NCBI GenBank assembly: GCA_002507425.1
Contig: DAZU01000121.1
Location: forward strand, 630 to 11,717
Source: Euryarchaeota archaeon UBA53
Lineage (GTDB): Archaea; Thermoplasmatota; Poseidoniia; Poseidoniales; Poseidoniaceae
Direction of reading: 5' to 3'
DNA length: 11,088 nt
Part shown: positions 4,906 to 11,088 of the stretch, in pieces
Numbering within the stretch: position 1 is the stretch's first letter
How the letters are laid out: every line of letters starts with the position of its first letter
The notes under the pieces: model-generated
Databases searched by the model: none
What the model was told of the DNA's origin: nothing
What the model saw: the letters and a program-made list of their open reading frames with translations, nothing else
Program-made: the position numbers and the translations under genes

Positions 4906-7404
4906 ATGCGCCTGCGCAGTCTAGTGCTCGTCCTTTTGTTCATCCTACCAGGATGTATGGGAGGTTCGGGTGAGGAATCAGAGCAGTCAAATAACGATAC
5001 TATTTCACTTGAGGTTTGGTATACATTTACAGTCGATAGCATGGAAGAGGAGGTCTTCTTAGAGGCTGTTAATGATTTTTCTTTGGATACTGGAATTGAT
5101 GTTAAAGTAACAAATAAGCCATACGATGATTCTGATCAGCAATTCCAAATTGCGGCGCAGGGAGGGGAGGCTCCTGACCTCTTGAGAGTCTCTTCAGATT
5201 CTTTGGGTAAATTTGGAGAGACCAGAGTCGATGGTTATCCTTTGTTTGAAGATCTTCGCCCGCACATTACGCCACAGCAACGAAATCTGTATGACCCGAT
5301 TGCAATGGATTCAATGCGCTATGGAGAATCACTATACGCAATTCCAGCAAGTTTTGATTGTTTATCTTTGATTTACAATAAAGCATTGTTTGACGGAATT
5401 GAAGAGCCTAATGCGAACTGGACAATAGACGACTTGATGACAACTGGTGAGCAGGTTGGTCTTCAGTTTCCTGTAAAGTCTGCATACTGGTGGCTTCCAT
5501 TTCTCGGTGGATTTGGAGGCGAATTATTCGATGAAGATGGAAACCCGACATTCGATGAAGGGCGCTCTGCTGAATCACTTCAATGGGTCATGGACTTAGA
5601 ACTCGAGCATGAGATTATTCCACCCGGGACGCAAAAAATTGCGATGGAAGATTCATTTGAGGCATGGGAGTCTGGGATGATAATTGATGGGCCATGGAAT
5701 TGGGCAAGATACGGCAAGGGAATTACCGACTTGGGGCAAGCCTTACTTCCTAGAATTAGTTCAAACGGCGATCATCTATCCCCGTTAGTAGCATACAAGG
5801 GTTGGGCAGTGTCAAAACAAAGCCCGCAAAAAGTGGCTGCCACAGATTTAGCTCTATATCTTTCAAGCGAAGAGGTGCAAAAGAAATTTGCTTTGGAGAC
5901 ATATACTATGCCAACCTCCCTAAGTCTGAGAGAGGATTTGGATATCTTAGCAGACCCCGTAATTACCGGATTTTTCCAACAAGCCGAACTCGGCACACCA
6001 GCACCTACAACCCTAGGGATGTCCAAATTTTACGATGTTATACCTCCTGCATTAGAACAGGTGTACACTGGTAGCTCAGATGCACAGAGTGCGCTAGAAA
6101 TGGCAAAAAATGAGATGTTGAATACTATTGCAAGTGCGGAATTATCCCAGCCACTACCTTTGATAGAGGGATACAGAACTATCGAAATTGAGTTTTCTCT
6201 AGGGGAGGGTAATCATTCGATATTTGTTGATAATGAATTACACAGTATTGTGAAAAAAGGGGTATCAGAAAGTGATGTTTACACAGGGTGTTTAGATAGT
6301 TATTCAGATGAAATCACCTATCTTTGCCCACTAACAGGCATGATTCCAAATAAAGAACACCACATTACTGTCAATGATTCTAACGGACAGGTATTCGAGG
6401 TTTTCGCAACCTCTGGTGTTGAAGACATATTGCCAGAAAAAAGAGGAACAAGTGGAGTCTTGTTCGCAGTAGGTAGCATAGTTGTATCTCTAATTGCTCT
6501 TCTGTCATATGGTGTAGCGGTAGATAAGAAAAAGTCGTCCTCAAAAAATGCGCAATTTTACATTGCTCCAGCATTAATCGCTCTTGCAGTTCTAACTTTT
6601 TATCCGGTATTTTACGGATTTTATTTATCTTTGACAAATGCCAGTGTTGTTCGTCTAGGTGATGAGTCCCTCATAGGATTGAGTAATTTCTTAGATGTGT
6701 TTACCGCTGATGGCTTTCTAAAAGTGACAATCTTTACACTTATTTGGACAGTTTCTAACGTGGTTGCACACATAACAATCGGACTTTTTCTAGCAGTAAT
6801 TCTGAATGATAAAAGACTACGCGGAAGGACAGCATATAGAACAATAATGCTTCTTCCTTGGGCGATACCTTCGTATATCTCAGTCCTTATCTGGAGAGGT
6901 ATTTTCGAGCCTAGTGGTCTATTGAATAATTTGCTAGGGACAGATCTCAACTTACTTGCTGACCCAAGTGGGGCTCAAGTTGTTGTCATTTTGGTAAATA
7001 TCTGGTTAGGAGTGCCATTTATGATGATGTCACTATCAGGGGCTTTACAATCAATACCTCGTGAGATGTATGAGGCTGCTGAAGTTGATGGCGTAAGTGG
7101 TTGGGATCAGTTCCGTCACCTCACATTACCAAATCTGAAAAGTGCGATAGTTCCCTTGTCATTGCTTGGATTTATTTGGACATTCAATATGTTCAATGTA
7201 ATCTACCTGATGACAGATGGTGGTCCAAACCTCACTTATGGTCCAGGCTCGACAGATATTTTGATCACTTATGTCTACGATGTCGCTTTCATAGACGGGA
7301 AATATGGCTTAGCGGCTGCATGGTCTGTTGTGATATTTGCAATGTTGCTAGTATTCTCTTGGTTTTACATGAAACAAACCAATGCAATGGAGGCAGTATC
7401 ATGA
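4906..7404 (+). CDS. malE-malF: MalE-MalF fusion: maltodextrin-binding lipoprotein joined to ABC permease
   Basis: An 832-residue fusion of the two subunits that are usually separate. The N-terminus is a lipoprotein signal (ILPGC, Cys17) and an acidic linker. Residues about 33-415 form a cluster-1 (MalE-type) sugar-binding domain, with AIPASFDCLSLIYNK (145-159) and MIIDGPWNWARYG (258-270), the equivalent of the INGPWAW segment of E. coli MalE. Residues about 422-505 are a beta-rich linker with two Cys (462, 474). A membrane helix (about 516-537) crosses to a basic cytoplasmic KKKSSSK segment. A MalF-type permease core follows, with hydrophobic segments near 552-576, 606-633, 644-665, 691-712, 747-769 and 799-821. 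Its EAA loop EMYEAAEVDGVSGWDQFRHL (720-739) should dock on MalK. The stop overlaps the malG start (ATGA). The sugar is inferred from MalE similarity and the adjacent amylase. I recall a MalE-MalF fusion characterised from Bdellovibrio, so the fusion type has precedent, but the linker domain may differ. Confidence 0.93.
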   Translation: MRLRSLVLVLLFILPGCMGGSGEESEQSNNDTISLEVWYTFTVDSMEEEVFLEAVNDFSLDTGIDVKVTNKPYDDSDQQFQIAAQGGEAPDLLRVSSDSLGKFGETRVDGYPLFEDLRPHITPQQRNLYDPIAMDSMRYGESLYAIPASFDCLSLIYNKALFDGIEEPNANWTIDDLMTTGEQVGLQFPVKSAYWWLPFLGGFGGELFDEDGNPTFDEGRSAESLQWVMDLELEHEIIPPGTQKIAMEDSFEAWESGMIIDGPWNWARYGKGITDLGQALLPRISSNGDHLSPLVAYKGWAVSKQSPQKVAATDLALYLSSEEVQKKFALETYTMPTSLSLREDLDILADPVITGFFQQAELGTPAPTTLGMSKFYDVIPPALEQVYTGSSDAQSALEMAKNEMLNTIASAELSQPLPLIEGYRTIEIEFSLGEGNHSIFVDNELHSIVKKGVSESDVYTGCLDSYSDEITYLCPLTGMIPNKEHHITVNDSNGQVFEVFATSGVEDILPEKRGTSGVLFAVGSIVVSLIALLSYGVAVDKKKSSSKNAQFYIAPALIALAVLTFYPVFYGFYLSLTNASVVRLGDESLIGLSNFLDVFTADGFLKVTIFTLIWTVSNVVAHITIGLFLAVILNDKRLRGRTAYRTIMLLPWAIPSYISVLIWRGIFEPSGLLNNLLGTDLNLLADPSGAQVVVILVNIWLGVPFMMMSLSGALQSIPREMYEAAEVDGVSGWDQFRHLTLPNLKSAIVPLSLLGFIWTFNMFNVIYLMTDGGPNLTYGPGSTDILITYVYDVAFIDGKYGLAAAWSVVIFAMLLVFSWFYMKQTNAMEAVS
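7389..7393 (+). promoter_or_regulatory. Shine-Dalgarno site for malG
   Basis: GGAGG lies 7 nt before the ATG at 7401, inside the 3' end of malE-malF. It settles the malG start: the frame is open upstream to 7101, but that part is an overprint of the malF coding sequence. It also shows that this organism uses Shine-Dalgarno initiation inside operons while its first genes look leaderless. Confidence 0.7.
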
Positions 7405-8639
7405 ATGCTGAAAAAACAATGAGGGATTGGTATGTTCCTTTGGAAATTAGTGTTCTCAATACTTGGTTAAGAATAGCTATTGTAGTCAATATATTCTTAC
7501 TGACTTTCGATGTTTTGAGAGATAGCGGGATTGTGTTATCACTTTCAGGTATCTTAGCGCTAACTATCCTTACGTTAAGTCTTCCAGAGGCTTCAAAACC
7601 TTGGAAAAGGGATGCTTCACTTGCTATGGCGGGAATAGTTTCGTTAATTGGGACAGTTTCAATTTTATCCCAACCAATTGGATTCATTATTTGGATGGAA
7701 TTGTGGTTAATCATTCCAGGATTAATATCGATTTATTGGATTTCTTCGCCAAGCGTTTCCGATTGGAATAATAATCAATTATCAATAGAACGAGTAGAAT
7801 TTGGGCTGGCTAGGAATAAAAGATTTCAAGGCTCATATCAAAGATTTGGTAAGCACATAATACTGCTTCACTTTGCGTTCATAGTTTTGCTGCCAGTAAT
7901 ATGGATACTAGACATTTCAATCTCGCCAGGAAATGCGCTTGGAGGACCAATTGGAGATTCTTTCTCAACAGAACACTTTACAAAAGTCCTAGGAGGAGAT
8001 CAGTTTCCAGTATGGATGAAAAATTCACTAATAGTTTCAGTTGGAACAACTATTGCAGGACTAGGCTTGGCAATACCTGCTGCTTACGGGTTTTCTAGAT
8101 TCAAATTTAGTGGGAGAAATCCCGCAATGTTTGCGTTCCTACTGGTTCAAATGTTTCCTGGGATTATCATTCTTGTTCCTTACTTCATGGTAATGAAATC
8201 TTTAGGGCTACTTGATAGTCATCTTGGGTTGATATTGGCTTACAGCGTGACTGCTCTACCGTTGTGCGTCTGGATGCTAAAAGGGTTCTTTGATACAGTT
8301 CCTATTGAGTTAGAAGAAGCAGCACTTTTGGATGGTTGTAGTAGGTTTGAGATATTTGTAGAGATAATCCTTCCTTTATCTTTGCCAGCGGTAGCAGTAA
8401 CGGCATTATTTTCTTTCCTCGCTGCATGGAACGAGTTCTTGCTAGCTCTCACCTTTAATTCCTCAAACGACATGTATACATTGCCTGTTGGGCTTGCATC
8501 TATGATTTCTTCCACCAGCCAATCTTGGGGAGATTTCGCAGCAGCAAGTATTTTGGTGAGCATACCGGTTGTCCTTCTGTTTATCCTATTCCAAAGATTC
8601 CTTATTGAGGGATTATCTGCTGGAGGAGTTAAGGGGTGA
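7401..8639 (+). CDS. malG: MalG-type maltodextrin ABC permease with extra N-terminal membrane region
   Basis: A 412-residue inner pore subunit, MalF's partner. The C-terminal portion (about 150-412) is a standard MalG: hydrophobic segments near 152-170, 207-230, 241-265, 275-295, 328-350 and 380-400. It has an EAA loop (ELEEAALLDGCSRFEIFVEI, 303-322) that contacts the ATPase, the AAWNEFLLAL segment (341-350), and the family-typical end EGLSAGGVKG. About 145 residues precede this core. They contain four further hydrophobic stretches (near 22-38, 42-60, 73-90 and 95-115) and a polar link rich in Asn/Arg (118-150). E. coli MalG is about 296 residues and lacks this. The start at 7401 overlaps the malE-malF stop by 4 bp (ATGA) and has a good ribosome-binding site. 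The next gene begins 4 bp after the stop. The function of the extension is unknown. Confidence 0.93.
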   Translation: MNAEKTMRDWYVPLEISVLNTWLRIAIVVNIFLLTFDVLRDSGIVLSLSGILALTILTLSLPEASKPWKRDASLAMAGIVSLIGTVSILSQPIGFIIWMELWLIIPGLISIYWISSPSVSDWNNNQLSIERVEFGLARNKRFQGSYQRFGKHIILLHFAFIVLLPVIWILDISISPGNALGGPIGDSFSTEHFTKVLGGDQFPVWMKNSLIVSVGTTIAGLGLAIPAAYGFSRFKFSGRNPAMFAFLLVQMFPGIIILVPYFMVMKSLGLLDSHLGLILAYSVTALPLCVWMLKGFFDTVPIELEEAALLDGCSRFEIFVEIILPLSLPAVAVTALFSFLAAWNEFLLALTFNSSNDMYTLPVGLASMISSTSQSWGDFAAASILVSIPVVLLFILFQRFLIEGLSAGGVKG

Positions 8640-8640
8640 T
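8635..8640 (+). promoter_or_regulatory. Shine-Dalgarno site for malK overlapping the malG stop
   Basis: GGTGAT matches the usual complement of the 16S rRNA 3' end and sits 3 nt before the malK ATG at 8644. The malG stop codon TGA (8637-8639) is inside it, which suggests terminating ribosomes on malG re-initiate on malK. It decides the malK start against in-frame upstream codons inside malG. Confidence 0.55.
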
Positions 8641-8643
8641 CCT

Positions 8644-9414
8644 ATGGTAACGGTAAGTTATGAGAATGTTGACAAAATTTTTGATGACGGAACTAAGGCG
8701 GTTTCCAATCTTAATTTAGAGATAGCAGATGGTGAATTCTTGGTTCTCTTGGGACCTTCTGGGTGTGGAAAGTCAACAACTTTGAGAATGTTGGCAGGTC
8801 TTGAGGACATCAGCTTAGGTGAAATAAAAATTGACGGGGTAAGGGTAAATGATCTTCCTCCCGGAGCTAGAGGACTTGGAATGGTTTTCCAATCATACGC
8901 ACTATACCCACACATGAACATAGCCGAAAATCTTTCTTTTGGACTGAAGAGATTAAAAGGAGAAAATAAAATCTCCAATGAGGATATCAAAATAAGGGTA
9001 GAGGAAATGGCGGATATGCTTGGTTTGACCTCTGAATTACTGAAACAGCCAAAGGAGTTGTCAGGCGGTCAAAGGCAAAGGGTTGCACTTGGTCGGGCTC
9101 TAATCAAACGTCCTAAAGTACTTTTAATGGACGAACCGCTTTCAAATTTAGATGCAGAGTTAAGACACCAAATGCGAGGAGAGATCAGGAGGCTTCACGA
9201 AGAGTTAGGCTGCACCACGATATATGTCACTCACGACCAAATTGAAGCTATGACACTCGCAGATAGAATAGCAATTTTGGATAGAGGTGAATTGCAACAG
9301 CATTGTGAACCAATGGAAGCTTACCACAATCCAGCAAATGAGTTTGTCAAGGGATTCCTTGTCAGACATCTAAACGAAATAAAGGAGACTGCGGATAACT
9401 TATTCAAGAGTTGA
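8644..9414 (+). CDS. malK: MalK-type ABC ATPase lacking the C-terminal regulatory (TOBE) domain
   Basis: A 256-residue ATPase that would energise the MalF/MalG pore from the cytoplasmic side. All nucleotide-binding motifs are intact: Walker A GPSGCGKST (37-45, Lys43), Q-loop Gln83 in VFQSYALYPH, signature LSGGQ (139-143), Walker B VLLMDEP (159-165, Glu164), D-loop SNLDA and switch His197 in VTHDQIEAM. The sequence up to ANEFVKGFLV (231-240) is close to MalK/UgpC-type proteins. It then ends after 16 more residues, where MalK (about 370 residues) normally continues into the OB-fold TOBE domain. That domain mediates regulation, for example by EIIA-Glc and MalT in E. coli, and helps dimerise. The next gene starts 4 bp after the stop, so no room remains for a lost domain or a frameshifted remnant. 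The start at 8644 has a Shine-Dalgarno site overlapping the malG stop. Confidence 0.95.
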   Translation: MVTVSYENVDKIFDDGTKAVSNLNLEIADGEFLVLLGPSGCGKSTTLRMLAGLEDISLGEIKIDGVRVNDLPPGARGLGMVFQSYALYPHMNIAENLSFGLKRLKGENKISNEDIKIRVEEMADMLGLTSELLKQPKELSGGQRQRVALGRALIKRPKVLLMDEPLSNLDAELRHQMRGEIRRLHEELGCTTIYVTHDQIEAMTLADRIAILDRGELQQHCEPMEAYHNPANEFVKGFLVRHLNEIKETADNLFKS

Positions 9415-9418
9415 TAAA

Positions 9419-11088
9419 ATGAGGAAGTCGGTTTTCATTGTTTCACTATTACTTCTAATGTGTCTGCCTAGTGCACATGGTGATGATGAGGGAAACACAC
9501 TATTCATTTGGGCTGGAAATGCAGAATCGGTAGAATTGAAGGGTGAGTGGGATTGGGATCAGACAATTCCAATGACAGAATCGGGAGGTGTTTGGTCAAC
9601 AACCGTCCAACTGGATGCTGGTCTTTATTGTTACAAATTTTTAGTCGATGGAAATTATACTTTTGACCCAGAAAACTCGTATAGAGGATACTGTGATGGT
9701 ATAGAAAATTCGGTGGTAAGAGTTGGAGAAAAGCAACATCTTTCCCATCATTTGACAGATGATAAGCTAATTGTTTCCAGTGTTGAGAATCCAAATCAAA
9801 ATTTTGAATTTCAAAGAATTGGAGACAATTGGGAATTAGACCTTTCATTGCTTGAGGATGGGAAACACAGCATTGAGTTGAGTGCAGATGGAAGAGAGTC
9901 TTTAGCCGTATTCTGGACTGGGCCAAATTCTGATTTTTCGTGGGATGAGGCTGTAATTTACATGATAATGACAGACAGATTCGTAAACGGTAATTCGACT
10001 AACGATGGCCTTCCAACTGGAGCCGAAGAAGAGGCTGATTGGATGGGAGGAGATTTGGAAGGCATTACACAAATGATTCAATCTGGCTACTTCAATGATA
10101 TCGGCATTAATGCTCTGTGGGTCTCTCCATTCAACACAAATCCGACTACAAAATACATAGCCGGAGATGGTTATCATGAGGTTTCAGGATACCACGGTTA
10201 CTGGCCTGTTGAACCAAGACAAGTCGACCCTAGGTTCGGTGGAGAGCAAGCGCTCCATGAGATGATTGATGCAGCTCACCATGCGGGGATTAGAGTAATG
10301 GCAGATTTCGTGATTAATCACGTTCATGAGGACCATGTTTATGCCATTGAAAATCCTGAATGGTTCAACCAAGGTTGTATTTGTGGAACAGAGTTTTGCG
10401 ATTGGACGCAGCGTAGGTTAGACTGCTTATTCATGGAATACATGCCAGATGTTGATTGGAAGAATAGAGCCGCTAGTGAACAGATAATATCCGATGCACT
10501 GTGGTGGGCTGAGACATTTGATTTAGACGGATTAAGAATTGATGCTGTGAAGCATGTTGATGATTATGCAATAACAAACCTGGCTACAAGAATAAACGAA
10601 AGATTCGAGGCTACGGGCAATGATTTCTATCTAAAAGGGGAGACAGCAATGGGGTGGTCGGGACACTCGCTGGAAGATAATTCTGAAGATTATGGAATGA
10701 TCAATCGATACATCGGTGAAAATGCTCTGGACGGCCAAGCAGATTTTGTTCTATATCATGCAGTTGTTGACAATGTTTTCACAACTGGTAACATGAATTA
10801 CATACATCTAGACTATTGGACAAATCGTAGTCAGGACCAGTATGTTGAGGGAGCAGTCATGGTGCCTTATTTGGGAAGTCATGATTCCCCACGATATATT
10901 TCAAGAATAGTAAATGACGGAAGTCAGTGGAACCAATGGCAGGAACAAAACCTTCCTTCTACGCCTCCCGATTCTGCTTATGATGGCGCCAGACAGGGAA
11001 TTGCATGGCTATTGACAACCCCTGGAGCTCCAATGCTGTATATGGGCGACGAGTTTGGACAACACGGAGGAGCTGATCCTGACAACCG
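9419..11088 (+). CDS. Secreted GH13 alpha-amylase-family glycoside hydrolase (partial, runs off right edge)
   Basis: The visible 556 residues begin with a cleavable signal peptide (hydrophobic core 5-17, likely cut after PSAHG at 17-21). Residues about 26-101 resemble a CBM48/AMPK-type E-set glycogen-binding module (VELKGEWDWD, LYCYKFLVDG). A second beta-rich segment (about 106-167) follows. The GH13 barrel begins near 176, with GGDLEGI (210-216) and SGYHGYWPVEPRQVDPRFG (256-274). The catalytic regions are present: ADFVINH (295-301), GLRIDAVKH (371-379, nucleophile Asp375), YLKGE (404-408, acid/base Glu408) and GSHDSPR (486-492, stabiliser Asp489, with Ser where Asn is usual). Cys320, 322, 327 and 336 cluster near the active-site loop and may form disulfides, fitting an extracellular enzyme. 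The start lies 4 bp after malK. It probably releases maltodextrins for the co-encoded transporter; whether it is an alpha-amylase, a neopullulanase or a debranching subtype cannot be fixed from this part. Confidence 0.93.
   Translation, partial: MRKSVFIVSLLLLMCLPSAHGDDEGNTLFIWAGNAESVELKGEWDWDQTIPMTESGGVWSTTVQLDAGLYCYKFLVDGNYTFDPENSYRGYCDGIENSVVRVGEKQHLSHHLTDDKLIVSSVENPNQNFEFQRIGDNWELDLSLLEDGKHSIELSADGRESLAVFWTGPNSDFSWDEAVIYMIMTDRFVNGNSTNDGLPTGAEEEADWMGGDLEGITQMIQSGYFNDIGINALWVSPFNTNPTTKYIAGDGYHEVSGYHGYWPVEPRQVDPRFGGEQALHEMIDAAHHAGIRVMADFVINHVHEDHVYAIENPEWFNQGCICGTEFCDWTQRRLDCLFMEYMPDVDWKNRAASEQIISDALWWAETFDLDGLRIDAVKHVDDYAITNLATRINERFEATGNDFYLKGETAMGWSGHSLEDNSEDYGMINRYIGENALDGQADFVLYHAVVDNVFTTGNMNYIHLDYWTNRSQDQYVEGAVMVPYLGSHDSPRYISRIVNDGSQWNQWQEQNLPSTPPDSAYDGARQGIAWLLTTPGAPMLYMGDEFGQHGGADPDN

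Noticed and set aside
7101..7400. A 100-codon upstream extension of MalG.
   Set aside because: It overprints the end of MalF in another frame. The ATGA overlap and GGAGG site place the start at 7401.
8569..8643. An upstream start for MalK inside malG.
   Set aside because: MVTVSYENVDKIF at 8644 is the normal family N-terminus and has a Shine-Dalgarno site 3 nt upstream.
9415..9503. A frameshifted remnant of the MalK TOBE domain.
   Set aside because: The amylase start and signal peptide begin 4 bp after the MalK stop and the frame is clean, so no space for such a remnant exists.
9504..10372. Three minus-strand open frames inside the amylase region.
   Set aside because: They lie antisense to a GH13 enzyme with intact catalytic motifs and show no domain-like sequence.
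1..11088. tRNA, rRNA, CRISPR arrays, insertion sequences, attachment sites or a hidden defence system.
   Set aside because: No direct-repeat array, transposase, terminal inverted repeats, nuclease-helicase cassette or cloverleaf-type sequence was seen by eye. The window is filled with transport, enzyme and housekeeping genes.

Overview
The window is gene-dense and looks archaeal. It fits best a marine Thermoplasmatota lineage of the Marine Group II / Poseidoniales type. This placement rests on an archaeal-type NFACT/RqcH protein, a NikR-like ribbon-helix-helix regulator, lipoproteins with short lipoboxes, and first-in-operon genes that lack a Shine-Dalgarno site but carry AT-rich TATA-like elements about 25-32 bp before the ATG, as expected for leaderless transcripts. 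Operon-internal genes do have Shine-Dalgarno-like sites. The placement is inference; no rRNA or tRNA is present to anchor it. No mobile element, CRISPR array or RNA gene is visible, and no gene-free stretch exceeds about 90 bp.

Layout: (1) 1-602, minus: 5' part of a ZnuA/TroA-type metal-binding lipoprotein that runs off the left edge. (2) 690-1118, plus: a divergent NikR/CopG-like regulator with a remodelled His/Cys-rich metal region. The two share an 87-bp promoter region. (3) 1124-4650, minus: two genes, a Nudix hydrolase fused to a LACTB2-like metallo-beta-lactamase (4650-3184), followed after 8 bp by RqcH/NFACT (3175-1124). (4) 4703-4873, plus: a 56-residue probable single-pass membrane protein. 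Its antisense strand creates a false N-terminal extension on the Nudix gene. (5) 4906 to the right edge, plus: a compact maltodextrin operon consisting of a fused MalE-MalF lipoprotein-permease, MalG with an extra N-terminal membrane region, a MalK lacking its C-terminal regulatory domain, and a secreted GH13 alpha-amylase-family enzyme cut by the window end.

How it works together: the exported amylase would cut alpha-glucans (starch or glycogen-like polysaccharide) outside the membrane. The tethered MalE domain would capture the resulting maltodextrins and pass them to the MalF/MalG pore, powered by MalK. Gene overlaps and very short gaps (4-bp ATGA overlap; 4-bp gaps with the stop codon inside the ribosome-binding site) suggest tight translational coupling. 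The left pair is likely a metal uptake system and its own metal sensor. The RqcH gene points to ribosome-associated quality control, and the Nudix-MBL fusion may act on nucleotide, CoA or RNA substrates.

The most unusual feature is the architecture of the sugar transporter: an SBP-permease fusion with an added beta-rich linker domain, an enlarged MalG and a minimal MalK. The Nudix-LACTB2 fusion, the unannotated-size small membrane protein and the altered NikR-like metal site follow.
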